A stretch of 63,232 bases of DNA from Ignavibacteria bacterium UBA2360 (GTDB lineage Bacteria; Bacteroidota; Ignavibacteria; Tepidaquicellales; OLB5): the NCBI GenBank assembly GCA_002344125.1, contig DDTQ01000013.1, positions 1 to 63,232 on the forward strand. Reading direction: 5' to 3'. Below, in pieces: positions 43,907 to 51,820 of the stretch (positions are counted from its first letter, which is position 1; the number at the start of each line of letters is the position of its first letter). A program made the position numbers and the translations under genes. Under the pieces are notes generated by a model. That model did no database searches, had not been told where the DNA came from, and worked only from the letters and a program-made list of their open reading frames with translations.

Positions 43907-45343
43907 CTAAAATTTAGCGGAAAGTGTTAAACCAAATTGTCCTACACTGGGTCTCGCTATCCGGAATACCCAGTCTGCTCTTACGATATATCCAAACGGG
44001 GCTATTAAATTCAGTCCTATACCCGCGCCTGAAGAGAATCGTTTATCCTTCAGTTTTTCATCCTTGTACCAAACAGTACCTATATCGTATATGAGGGTGA
44101 AGTATAAAGCATGTCTTAGATCAAGGTTTTTTATAATTGGCAGGTCTTTAACTATCATCATATCTTTACCTTTTATATATCTCGGGGTCAATATTGGGAT
44201 CCTGATCTCATTATATATCGTAAAAATATTATCGCCTTCATATGCTTTGCCTTTCCATCCACGAATGTAATCATCGCTGTAACCAAGATATTTGTGGTCA
44301 TAAACTGGAATCCTTGGACCCATCGATACACTGGTGTAGAGCTTTGAAGCCAGTGTGATGTAATACTTATTCTTGATCGTTACCGGAATAAAACTCTCGT
44401 TATCTATGGTAAACCTTCCGAAATCAACTTCCCTGTTCAATAAACCTGACCTGTGATACATTATCCTCGAGTTGAGACCTTTGGTCGCGAATTCATATAT
44501 ATCTCTGGAATCGAATGAAAGCCCGCCGCCAACAACCATGTATTTATCAACCCCGTCGGGTGAAAGGGTCCTGCCGGGTATATACTGCGTTACTCTGATG
44601 TGATTATATGCCAGATCTGTAAAAACAGAAAAATATCTTCCGAAATATCTTCCAAGCTTAAGCTCAGCTTTGTACTGGATATTTTCGTAGTTTACATCAT
44701 TGTATGCAATTGTGTTTGAGCCGTTATCCTTGCCAACGGCTATCAGACTTTTATTCCTGTTCCTTTCCCATGCTCCGCCTATCCCTATGTACATATGCAG
44801 CTTATCACCAACCCAGGGCACAAAGTAATCTACGCTTACTGAAGGATTGTAAAACAACCTGAATCGGGCATTTAAACTTTCATTCCTTCCCCTGAAATTG
44901 TCCCATCTTATGCCCATGCTCACCCATAGTTTTTTCCATTCACCTTCTTCTATTCCTGCGCCGGGTCTGGGCAGAATATACCATCTTTCCTGAACATCTA
45001 CATTCAATGCGATTTCCTTTTCTCCGTCAGGTATGGGGATAATATCTACTTTCGTGAAAAGTGCAAGGTTGTAAATACTTAAGAGGTCTTTGGAGTATTT
45101 TTCAAGTGTGAATTTACTTCCCTTTTTAAGGAGCATTTCACGGGTAATTATTTCATCCCTGGTAACCTTGTTGCCGGTTACAATAATATTGCTTACCGTA
45201 AGGTTTAAGGTATCAATTTTCAGAGAATTCTCTTCAAACTGCTTCTGCAATGAGTCACTTAGCTCTTCGCTAAACGGTTCTGTGTTGATCTGCGCGTACG
45301 AAATGAAAGGGAAGAGCAGAATTGCGGCAAATATATATTTCAA
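43907..45343 (-). CDS. BamA/TamA-family outer-membrane barrel protein
   Basis: A 478-residue protein: signal peptide (1-17, ending SYAQ), one POTRA-like domain (~45-125, SNIIVTGNKVTRDEIITREML), and a C-terminal 16-strand barrel with the typical GAGIGLNLIAPFGYIVRADWVFRIAR ending before FGLTLSAKF. Only one POTRA domain makes it shorter than BamA (~800), so it may be a TamA-like or patatin-associated barrel. It is 2nd in an operon after DUF2723 and before rsmE. Substrate unknown. Confidence 0.8.
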   Translation of the reverse strand: MKYIFAAILLFPFISYAQINTEPFSEELSDSLQKQFEENSLKIDTLNLTVSNIIVTGNKVTRDEIITREMLLKKGSKFTLEKYSKDLLSIYNLALFTKVDIIPIPDGEKEIALNVDVQERWYILPRPGAGIEEGEWKKLWVSMGIRWDNFRGRNESLNARFRLFYNPSVSVDYFVPWVGDKLHMYIGIGGAWERNRNKSLIAVGKDNGSNTIAYNDVNYENIQYKAELKLGRYFGRYFSVFTDLAYNHIRVTQYIPGRTLSPDGVDKYMVVGGGLSFDSRDIYEFATKGLNSRIMYHRSGLLNREVDFGRFTIDNESFIPVTIKNKYYITLASKLYTSVSMGPRIPVYDHKYLGYSDDYIRGWKGKAYEGDNIFTIYNEIRIPILTPRYIKGKDMMIVKDLPIIKNLDLRHALYFTLIYDIGTVWYKDEKLKDKRFSSGAGIGLNLIAPFGYIVRADWVFRIARPSVGQFGLTLSAKF

Positions 45344-45366
45344 ATTTCTCTGCTTGATGGTCTGCG

Positions 45367-47490
45367 TTATAAATTGTTTTTTTTCTTAAGTTCTAAAGCC
45401 TGCGGAAAATTCGGCACAGAAATGAGCGCAAGCTCGAGATATTTTTTAGCGTCCATGGGCCTGCCTGCGCTCAGCAGGTATGAAGCAGAAGCGGTCAGCA
45501 TCATAGAGTATCCCCGCATCAAAGTTTCGTAGTAGTAATCTTTCGGTTCAGCGGGTGTAAACTTGAAATCGTAAACTGTATAATCAGCTACCGTGTTATT
45601 CACAACTTCGCTTTTAGGCACCAGCCTGAAAAGCAGCCCGTCTGGCAGGCGCACGTAATCCTGCGCGAATGGTTCATTTGTGTTCTGCTCAATTTCCCAG
45701 CTAACATAGCTCTTGCGCGAAGGATTATTTTTTACAAAACTCGTCATCAGCTCCTCAAAAAGCTTCATTATGTTGCGGGTATCGTAGGGAATATCATGCT
45801 CAAATTTATATAACTCAGGCAAAAATCTTTCAATTTCTGCGCGGGAATTATTGTAAACTTCAGGATAATTGTTTTCAAGGTACTTAAAGTACCAGCTTCT
45901 GCGAAGCAGTTCTTTATCAATAATTACAAGATCAGGACGAATTTTCTTTACGAACTGGTAGTACCAGCTTGCGGATACCCAGAAATCCCACTGCGAGGAA
46001 ATAATTATACTGTTCGGCTCAGCGTTCTTGAAAACATTCATTGTGTATTCTTCAACAAAGTAGTTTCTGCTTTCATCGTTGCCTGCGTAATTTGTGCTTA
46101 ACGCAAACAACGAAAAGAGAACTGCCGCAATACCAAACGCTGCGCGCTGTAAATTTGTTTTCAGCATTGCAGCAAGATTTGTATAGATAAATACTACCCC
46201 GAAACCCATCCATACCGCAATGGTTATATATGCAAGAAGGAAATACGAATAAATATCATTAATATCGTAATTGATAGAATAAAAGAGGCAGCCGAAAAAT
46301 GTGAGCAAAGTAAAGTAATAGATCCGTGTATTGGATCGTGAAAGGAAATAAATACCAAGCAGTGAAAGCAGCACAAGGCCGGTGCCGAACTCATTCCACA
46401 GTGATGCGGTAAATTTGCCGAACTGAGTGTTTACAATATCAGCTGAGCCCGAGATAAGAAGGTAACCAAGCGCGCATACAATGATAAAGAATATAAAGTG
46501 CATTCCGGGCTTAAGATACTTCTGCTTAACCAGCCCGTATATAGCCAGGCCTACTGTCGTTCCCGTCAGCAGCAGAAATGCGGGTATTGAGCCTTTTGCG
46601 CTGAAGATCCAGACGGAAAATTGTTTACCTGTTACATGCCAGTAAAATCGCTCAAAGTTGTACGGATTGCCCCAGATGAATGTAGGGTTCATACTTGCGC
46701 GTATTGGAAGGTAAAGATACACTGAAAATCCTACAATAAAACATATTGCCATAAAACCCAAAAGCTTATATAAGCGTTGCTTATCGTAAAGATTTGCATA
46801 GAAGAATAATGTCAGACAAGCCGGGGCAAGTAAAATTGTTGTTAAGTGATTTGTGAACGAAAGTCCAAGTAAAAACGCGAATATGAGATAATATTTATTT
46901 TGTGTTATAAACCTGCTTTCCGGCATCCCGCGTTTTGTGCTCAGTATCGCTTTCAGGAAAACCAGCATTAACGTTACAAGGAAAAATACATGAAGTGGAT
47001 AAACCTCCACGGAGTTTGCTGAATTCCAGTATGTCTTGCTGAAAGCAAGCGCAAGCGCTGAAAATCCCGCCACGGTATATACTATTATATCCGGAATTGC
47101 TGAGGCCTTTTCGTTTGCTGTTGGGGCAGGGGATTTAGCTCCTTTATTCTTAGGCAGCTTTGCTGCCGGCTTATCCTCAGATAAACTTCCGCTTTTAAAA
47201 ACAAACTTCATAAACATATAGAACATGAATACCCCAAGCGAGCAGAAAAACGCGCTCATGAGATTCAGCCTGTAAATTTCACTCGAGCCTATGGGTAGTA
47301 GGGTAAATATGTGTCCTATTATAGTAAATAGCGGATAACCTGTGGGGTGCGCAATACCCAAAGTTGTGGCAACAGCGGCTAGCTCGCCGCTATCAATAAA
47401 CCATACTGTCGGCGCTAGTGTCATAATATAGACCGTAAAGGCTATAATACCCGCAATTATCCCGTATATATAAGTAAACTTTTTCATCAA
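45367..47490 (-). CDS. DUF2723-family membrane protein (glycosyltransferase-like)
   Basis: A 707-residue polytopic membrane protein of the DUF2723 family, common in Bacteroidota. The N-terminus has the conserved TLAPTVWFIDSGELAAVATTLGIAHPTGYPLF, with a catalytic-like Asp in FIDSGEL. About ten to twelve spans follow (~1-460), then a soluble periplasmic domain with SSQWDFWVSASWYYQ and a TPR-like C-terminus (YLLSAGRPMDAKKYLELALIS). Members are thought to be GT-C-fold glycosyltransferases; the sugar and acceptor are unknown. It heads the operon with the BamA-like barrel and rsmE. This call is by family recognition only. Confidence 0.75.
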   Translation of the reverse strand: MMKKFTYIYGIIAGIIAFTVYIMTLAPTVWFIDSGELAAVATTLGIAHPTGYPLFTIIGHIFTLLPIGSSEIYRLNLMSAFFCSLGVFMFYMFMKFVFKSGSLSEDKPAAKLPKNKGAKSPAPTANEKASAIPDIIVYTVAGFSALALAFSKTYWNSANSVEVYPLHVFFLVTLMLVFLKAILSTKRGMPESRFITQNKYYLIFAFLLGLSFTNHLTTILLAPACLTLFFYANLYDKQRLYKLLGFMAICFIVGFSVYLYLPIRASMNPTFIWGNPYNFERFYWHVTGKQFSVWIFSAKGSIPAFLLLTGTTVGLAIYGLVKQKYLKPGMHFIFFIIVCALGYLLISGSADIVNTQFGKFTASLWNEFGTGLVLLSLLGIYFLSRSNTRIYYFTLLTFFGCLFYSINYDINDIYSYFLLAYITIAVWMGFGVVFIYTNLAAMLKTNLQRAAFGIAAVLFSLFALSTNYAGNDESRNYFVEEYTMNVFKNAEPNSIIISSQWDFWVSASWYYQFVKKIRPDLVIIDKELLRRSWYFKYLENNYPEVYNNSRAEIERFLPELYKFEHDIPYDTRNIMKLFEELMTSFVKNNPSRKSYVSWEIEQNTNEPFAQDYVRLPDGLLFRLVPKSEVVNNTVADYTVYDFKFTPAEPKDYYYETLMRGYSMMLTASASYLLSAGRPMDAKKYLELALISVPNFPQALELKKKNNL

Positions 47491-47620
47491 TATTCTGCAA
47501 ATATAGTTAGATTTATATTAATTTAAAGGCTATTCAAATTGTAACGGCACATATGTATGATTTCCTGCACCGGTGTTACGGGTCCGCGCTGACTGCATTG
47601 AGAGTTATACACAAACTTTT

Positions 47621-47669
47621 GTAGTCGAACCACTGTCAAAGCCAGTTCTGCGACTTTAAGGGTTCGTGC
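47621..47669. repeat. GTAGTCGA hairpin, expanded copy 4
   Basis: GTAGTCGAACC (47621-47631) and GGTTCGTGC (47661-47669) flank about 29 bp of loop instead of ~5, giving an interrupted copy of the family found at 47773. Confidence 0.55.
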
Positions 47670-47677
47670 TTAAGTAT

Positions 47678-47708
47678 CCGCAGAGGCTCTCCGAAAAAGG
47701 ACTCTGCG
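47678..47708. repeat. CTCTGC hairpin family, copy 1
   Basis: CCGCAGAG then a GGACTCTGCG half; related to the 20-bp core TCTCCTGAAAGGGACTCTGC shared exactly by the copies at 53360 and 63129. Confidence 0.5.
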
Positions 47709-47772
47709 CTATAAGTTTTTCCTCTCATTCCCAAACTCCGGTTTGGGAATGTTTGTATATCTCCAAGCTTTT

Positions 47773-47796
47773 GTAGTCGAACCCTTTTAGGGTTCG
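47773..47796. repeat. GTAGTCGA hairpin, copy 5
   Basis: CGAACCC (47778-47784), TTTTA, GGGTTCG (47790-47796); perfect 7-bp stem. Confidence 0.75.
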
Positions 47797-48006
47797 TGCC
47801 ATGCCAACGAATTAACTTAAGCAAGCCTAAGTGTTCTCAATAACATTACATACTGATAAGCCGCGAAGCGGCGTAATATCTCAGCGATGGGCGAAGCCCA
47901 TCGTAATTAACAAACCACAACCCTTAGCCCTGAAGGGGCGTAATACCAATACAAAACATGCCGTGTCGTCAAGTCGCGGCATGTTAAACTTTTGACATAT
48001 CTTCCC

Positions 48007-48035
48007 CAAAAAAAAGACGACCCGATGGGTCGTCT
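48007..48035 (-). terminator. Terminator of the CADD-like gene
   Basis: AGACGACCC (48015-48023), GAT, GGGTCGTCT (48027-48035). On the minus strand it is followed by nine T (complement of the A-run at 48007-48015). It lies 86 nt beyond the CADD-like stop. Confidence 0.85.
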
Positions 48036-48063
48036 CTACATGAAGCTTTTTTGCTTTTTGATT

Positions 48064-48113
48064 TTCAAGAAAATGTCTGTAGACATTTTCGCAGTCCCGC
48101 TTTAGCGGGATTA
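48064..48113. repeat. Double-hairpin element, copy 1 (GAAAATG type)
   Basis: TTTCAAGAAAATGTCT-GT-AGACATTTTC followed by TCCCGCT-TT-AGCGGGA. A second copy lies at 48963-49008 with a different first stem (GAAAATGC/GCATTTTC), so the pairing is kept by paired changes. It sits immediately downstream of the CADD-like stop. Confidence 0.7.
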
Positions 48114-48120
48114 TTACAAT

Positions 48121-48798
48121 TTAATTCACATAAACCCCATCAAGTATCTGCCAATATAATCCGGCGGATTTTGATGCTGCATCCATAACATTTTTCTGAT
48201 CTTCTTCAGTCTTGCAGGCTGCCATTATAGCATCAAGCTCAGCTTTGCTGTGATATATATCAGCTTCATGGTGAACAGCGAAGAACTCCAATGCTTTTTC
48301 GCTATCTATATTATAGAATTTCTTCAATCCGTCAATTTTAACCTGTGATACTTCGGGTATCTGTTTTTCGTAGCCAAATAAAGCCGCGAGTCCGACCCTA
48401 TAGTCTTCATTTCTGCATAAGTCATAGAAGCCTTTAATTGACTTGTTAACTTTATCAGCCACTTCAACATTCTCTGCTTCTTCAACGCTTACGCCAAGTG
48501 AGTTTGCGAAGTTCATCCATAATGTTGGATGGTCGCTTATGCCTGTTTTGTAGCCATCTTCGTCCGCAATGTTTTCAACAAGCATTTTGCGGGTTTCGGT
48601 ATCCATGCAGTTTGAGTGAACTGAGCTGACGAACATCGGGAAATGTTTCACAAAATGGTAATACTGCTTTGCGTATTCCTGAAGTTCGCCAATTGTAAGT
48701 TTACCCTCGTTCCACTTCTGGTAGAATGGATGTTTCAAGATACTTTTTTCTTCAAGAATTCTGTCTAATTCTTTGGTGAGCTGCGCGTTTGTCATCAT
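48121..48798 (-). CDS. CADD-like self-sacrificing oxygenase (para-aminobenzoate synthesis)
   Basis: A 226-residue TenA/PqqC-fold dinuclear-metal protein close to Chlamydia CADD, which makes para-aminobenzoate for folate from its own tyrosine. Metal ligands align: Glu80, His90, Glu144, His176, Asp180 and His183 (VHHEADIYH). The sacrificial Tyr aligns with Tyr26 (HPFYQKW), and the amine-donating Lys with Lys154 (SQVKIDGL). The open frame reaches 48882, but those codons (beginning MNNEQLAINN) lie inside a tandem-repeat element; ATG 48798 has AAGGAG 10 nt upstream and fits the family length. The gene is preceded by the cytochrome gene and terminated at 48007-48035. The enzymatic role is by homology. 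Confidence 0.85.
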   Translation of the reverse strand: MMTNAQLTKELDRILEEKSILKHPFYQKWNEGKLTIGELQEYAKQYYHFVKHFPMFVSSVHSNCMDTETRKMLVENIADEDGYKTGISDHPTLWMNFANSLGVSVEEAENVEVADKVNKSIKGFYDLCRNEDYRVGLAALFGYEKQIPEVSQVKIDGLKKFYNIDSEKALEFFAVHHEADIYHSKAELDAIMAACKTEEDQKNVMDAASKSAGLYWQILDGVYVN

Positions 48799-48852
48799 TT
48801 GATATTTTCTCCTTGAATAACTTAAATTATTTACTAAAACTTGCTTTTTCTT

Positions 48853-48898
48853 ATTGTTAATTGCTAATTGTTCATTGTTCATTGTTCATTGCTCATTG
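48853..48898. repeat. 7-bp tandem repeat (TTCATTG)n
   Basis: TTCATTG three times (48871-48891), then CTCATTG, preceded by the related TTAATTG and CTAATTG. It accounts for the spurious N-terminal extension in front of the CADD-like gene. Microsatellite-like; no sign of a CRISPR (no spacers). Confidence 0.75.
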
Positions 48899-48903
48899 CA
48901 AAC

Positions 48904-48965
48904 TGCTAAAGCCCTTTCACATACTTAGCAGCCGCGTCAATTTCTTCATCGGTAATTTTGCCTTT
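48904..48965 (-). pseudogene. Duplicated 3' end of the cytochrome c gene
   Basis: 62 bp that match 49022-49083, the last 20 codons of the cytochrome gene, with only two differences. On the complement it spells KGKITDEEIDAAAKYVKGL and a stop. It has no start codon or heme motif, so it is a broken copy or a former gene end. Both differences are synonymous (Asp and Ala codons), which argues that both copies were once under selection. Confidence 0.8.
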
Positions 48966-49008
48966 CAAGAAAATGCGTAGCATTTTCGAAGTCCCGCTTT
49001 AGCGGGAA
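48963..49008. repeat. Double-hairpin element, copy 2 (GAAAATG type)
   Basis: TTTCAAGAAAATGC-GTA-GCATTTTC, then GTCCCGCT-TT-AGCGGGA. It lies exactly between the two copies of the cytochrome tail. Confidence 0.7.
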
Positions 49009-49023
49009 ACATAAATACTCTTG

Positions 49024-49575
49024 CTAAAGCCCTTTCACATACTTAGCTGCCGCATCAATTTCTTCATCGGTAATTTTGCCTTTAAACGAAGGCATATCCT
49101 CATCATCATCTGTTTTGCCTTTCTTGCCGTTTTCTATTATCTGCTTAAGCTGATTTGTGCTCTTGCCTTTGGTTTCGCTTGATGTCAGATCGGGCACTCC
49201 TTCAAGCTTACCTTTACCATCTTTACCGTGGCATTTGGCGCATTTTTTTGACCATGTTGCGGTAAAATCAACCTTAGGAGCTTCATCCTGCTTAACTTCT
49301 TCCTTTTTCTTTTCTTCTTCTTCTTTCTTTTTCTTCTCTTCCTCTTTCTTCTTTTCTTCTTCCTTTTTCTTATCATCGGCTGAAACAGAATCCTTTTTTA
49401 CCTCCTGCTGCTGGCTCTGCTGCTGGGTTTGCTGTTGAGTAATACTCTGCTGCTGAGGTTTGTTTGTATCAAGTGTTGTAGTTGTTGTCTCTTCCTTTTT
49501 GCCGCAGGATTGTATCAAAAACGCTCCGCAAACAAATACGCTGAGTACGATGAAGGTTAAGAATTTAGCTCTCAT
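49024..49575 (-). CDS. c-type cytochrome lipoprotein
   Basis: A 183-residue exported monoheme cytochrome. The lipobox is LIQSC after a hydrophobic leader, so it should be lipid-anchored on the periplasmic side. A Gln-rich and then charged Lys/Glu-rich linker (~55-95) precedes the cytochrome c domain: heme motif CAKCH, then GKGKLEGVPDLTSS, with the likely axial Met in MPSFKGKITDEEI. It could carry electrons to a terminal oxidase or another donor/acceptor. The open frame extends to 49647, but ATG 49575 starts a normal lipoprotein signal. The 3' end is duplicated just downstream (48904-48965). Confidence 0.85.
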   Translation of the reverse strand: MRAKFLTFIVLSVFVCGAFLIQSCGKKEETTTTTLDTNKPQQQSITQQQTQQQSQQQEVKKDSVSADDKKKEEEKKKEEEKKKKEEEEKKKEEVKQDEAPKVDFTATWSKKCAKCHGKDGKGKLEGVPDLTSSETKGKSTNQLKQIIENGKKGKTDDDEDMPSFKGKITDEEIDAAAKYVKGL

Positions 49576-49807
49576 GGAATGATTCCTGTAATGTAAAATA
49601 GTTATTGAATGTATGCTTAATTTAAGTAACAGCCTGATAATATTCAATGCAAAGATAAAATCAATTATCTGCCGGTTGTGCAGGTGTTGTTTTTAGATCA
49701 TATTTATAATTTAAAGCAGTTTGATCCTCTATTCAAAAATTCCTGAATATAAAAGCCCAAAATTAAAAATTTAATTTTTAAACAGTTTCTTTTAATTATT
49801 TTTTAAC

Positions 49808-49815
49808 TAAATTTG
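49808..49815 (+). promoter_or_regulatory. Bacteroidota-type -7 box upstream of adk
   Basis: TAAATTTG, 42 nt before the adk ATG, matches TAnnTTTG. The 282-bp divergent gap 49576-49857 has no other clear feature. Confidence 0.4.
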
Positions 49816-49857
49816 ATTCAATTCCAAACAATTTATAAGTAAGTTACTGTTCAATTT

Positions 49858-50406
49858 ATGTATCTGATAATACTAGGTCCCCCGGGCGCGGGGAAAGGGA
49901 CTCAATCGATCCTTATTGCCGAAAAGATGGGCTTGAAACATTTATCCACCGGAGAGATCCTCCGTAAGGCTGTCACAGATGGCACACCGCTGGGTCTAAA
50001 GGCTAAGGAAGTTATGGACTCAGGTAACCTTGTTTCCGATGAGATAATGGTTGGGATTATTAAAGATGCAATATCAGATGATATTGCCAGAAAAGGTTTC
50101 ATCCTTGATGGTTTTCCCAGAACAATAGAGCAGGCCAGGGAGTTAGATAAGATAATGGATTCACTTGGTTATAATTCAGCTAAAGTCATAAATATTACGC
50201 TTGATGACGAAGAGCTTGTCAGGAGAATGCTCGGCAGGGGAAGGAAAGATGATACTGAAGAGACCATTAAGAACAGGCTAAAGGTTTACAAAGATCAGAC
50301 AGCACCTGTAAAGGAACATTATAGCTCAAAATCAGCTGTTTTTGATATTTACGGAATAGGCAGTATTAGTGAAATAAATGATAAGATACTTGAAGTGCTC
50401 CAATGA
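49858..50406 (+). CDS. adk: Adenylate kinase (short-LID form)
   Basis: A 182-residue enzyme that converts AMP plus ATP to two ADP. P-loop GPPGAGKGT at 7-15; NMP-binding helix GLKHLSTGEILRKAV; FILDGFPRTIEQA; and a shortened LID segment (RMLGRGRKDDTEETIKNR), so the protein is ~30 residues shorter than E. coli Adk. The catalytic Arg residues (RRMLGRGRKDD, RLKVY) are present. Short-LID Adk is common in several lineages. No operon partner: STAS follows 171 bp later. Confidence 0.92.
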   Translation: MYLIILGPPGAGKGTQSILIAEKMGLKHLSTGEILRKAVTDGTPLGLKAKEVMDSGNLVSDEIMVGIIKDAISDDIARKGFILDGFPRTIEQARELDKIMDSLGYNSAKVINITLDDEELVRRMLGRGRKDDTEETIKNRLKVYKDQTAPVKEHYSSKSAVFDIYGIGSISEINDKILEVLQ

Positions 50407-50527
50407 TCATTCAACTGTATGATATAAATATTTCATGTAGCTGATTCGGTTAAGGAGGCATGTAATTTTCTCTTTAATATTAGTTAAAAAACATCAATAT
50501 TTGATTGCATTAAATGAAAAATCAGTT

Positions 50528-50535
50528 TATCTTTG
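50528..50535 (+). promoter_or_regulatory. Bacteroidota-type -7 box upstream of the STAS gene
   Basis: TATCTTTG, 43 nt before the ATG, matches TAnnTTTG. A TTTG at 50500-50503 is 24 nt upstream, somewhat too far for a standard -33. Confidence 0.4.
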
Positions 50536-50577
50536 CCATTAGACAATCCAAATTATTAATATCTACTATAATAAATT

Positions 50578-50931
50578 ATGAGTTCACACATTAAAGAGTC
50601 ATCTTTACAGGATGGAAAAATTCAGGTTTTGAAGCTAAAAGGTAATTTTGTAGGCGGTGATGAAACTGATGAACTGCAGAATACCATAAAAAAGCTTTCC
50701 GAAGAAGGCAATTTGAAACTTGTAATTGATCTTGGTGAAGTATCATACTTAAACAGTTCTGCTTTGGGAGTCCTTATATCAGCTCACGCGAATTATACCA
50801 AAAGAGAAGGCAAAGTTAAACTTTGCCAGCTAAACAAAAATTTAGAGAATTTATTTGTTATTACAAAACTCAGTCTGATTTTTGATACCTACCCGTCAGA
50901 AATGGAAGCTGTTGCATCATTTTCAGATTAA
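50578..50931 (+). CDS. STAS-domain protein (anti-sigma factor antagonist-like)
   Basis: A 117-residue single STAS domain. The central strand and helix contain LVIDLGEVSYLNSSALGVLISAH, with Ser60/Ser61 at the position phosphorylated in SpoIIAA/RsbV proteins. These switch partner anti-sigma factors or kinases by phosphorylation, and PP2C phosphatases such as the one at 28504-31068 can reverse it. No anti-sigma kinase is adjacent. It precedes the ExbBDD cluster by 54 bp, so cotranscription is possible but not shown. Confidence 0.82.
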   Translation: MSSHIKESSLQDGKIQVLKLKGNFVGGDETDELQNTIKKLSEEGNLKLVIDLGEVSYLNSSALGVLISAHANYTKREGKVKLCQLNKNLENLFVITKLSLIFDTYPSEMEAVASFSD

Positions 50932-50985
50932 ATAAAAATACTAAGAAAAAGAAACTCAATAATCTATTGGAGGAATAACTTAACT

Positions 50986-51762
50986 ATGAAACAATCCGTT
51001 TTTATCACAATCGTATTGGTAGTTGCTTTAGTAGTATCATTCGCAGTATTCCAGTTTGTATTCGGCAGCCCGAATAATTTCAAGGGCGGCGATACAGTTG
51101 CAGGAACTCCTATAAACGTATTCGGCCAGATCTATAAAGGCGGACCCGTTGTTATAGCGCTTATGACCATCAGTATCATGGTTATAACATTTATTATAGA
51201 AAGACAATTATCACTTGGCAAAGCTAAAGGCAGAGGCCCTATTGAACCATTTGTTAAAAAAGTCCAGACGCTTGTTATGGATAACGATATAGATGGAGCA
51301 ATTGCAGAGTGCAATAAGCAAAAGGGGTCGCTGGCCAATGTACTGCGGCTGGCGCTGGAACGCTACAATGTGGTTAAAGATGACCCCATTGACGGCGAAA
51401 AGAAAATGGCGGAAGTACAGCGCGCCATTGAAGAAGCTATGATGCTTGAAGTTCCTCTTTTAGAAAGAAATTTAGTCGCGCTTTCAACTATCGCTTCAAT
51501 TTCTGTGTTAGTGGGTCTTTTCGGTACGGTACTTGGTATGATTCGTTCCTTCCAGGCGCTTGCTACCGCTGGTACACCTAACGCTACAGAACTTTCAACA
51601 GGTATTTCTGAAGCGCTTATCAATACTGCCTTCGGTATCTTTGGTGCTATTGTTGCTATTATTGGTTATAACTACTTTGCAACCAGAGTAAGTAATTTCA
51701 CATACATGATTGATGAAGCTACTTACAACATTATGCAGATACTTACAGTTAAATCAAAATAA
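50986..51762 (+). CDS. exbB: MotA/TolQ/ExbB proton-channel family protein
   Basis: A 258-residue inner-membrane subunit of an Exb/Tol energy-transducing complex. An N-terminal span (~5-25), a second (~45-68) and the two conserved proton-channel spans (~163-188: LSTIASISVLVGLFGTVLGMI; ~207-230: INTAFGIFGAIVAIIGYNYF) are present. A GGAGG-like site (TTGGAGGAA) precedes the ATG. It is followed by two ExbD genes (58-bp and 82-bp gaps), an ExbB-ExbD-ExbD arrangement common in Bacteroidota. No TonB gene is present nearby. Confidence 0.88.
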   Translation: MKQSVFITIVLVVALVVSFAVFQFVFGSPNNFKGGDTVAGTPINVFGQIYKGGPVVIALMTISIMVITFIIERQLSLGKAKGRGPIEPFVKKVQTLVMDNDIDGAIAECNKQKGSLANVLRLALERYNVVKDDPIDGEKKMAEVQRAIEEAMMLEVPLLERNLVALSTIASISVLVGLFGTVLGMIRSFQALATAGTPNATELSTGISEALINTAFGIFGAIVAIIGYNYFATRVSNFTYMIDEATYNIMQILTVKSK

Positions 51763-51820
51763 AACAATTTCAATTAAAGAAACTATTTACTGAAAATTTT
51801 AGTGAAAAAGGTAGAATAAT

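Larger units (their letters stand above)
47491..48120. other. 630-bp intergenic block packed with hairpin elements
   Basis: No gene. In order: an expanded GTAGTCGA copy (47621-47669); a GCAGAG/CTCTGC hairpin (47678-47708); CATTCCCAAA/TTTGGGAATG at ~47729; a second GTAGTCGA copy (47773); GCCGC-GAA-GCGGC and CGATGGGC-GAA-GCCCATCG (~47862-47903); ACATGCCG/CGGCATGT (~47957-47985); the CADD terminator (48007-48035); and a GAAAATG-type double hairpin (48064-48113). Each is found elsewhere in the window or looks alike. Confidence 0.6.

Noticed and set aside
47636..47824. 62-codon minus-strand ORF
   Set aside because: Made of the repeated hairpin elements in the intergenic block; no conserved domain.
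48799..48882. Upstream extension of the CADD-like gene
   Set aside because: Codes MNNEQLAINN from a tandem-repeat element; the internal ATG 48798 has AAGGAG and family length.
48853..48898. Possible CRISPR-like repeats
   Set aside because: The 7-bp units are back to back with no spacers, so this is a microsatellite-like tract.
49576..49647. Upstream extension of the cytochrome gene
   Set aside because: The internal ATG 49575 begins a normal lipoprotein signal peptide; the extra 24 residues are not part of it.
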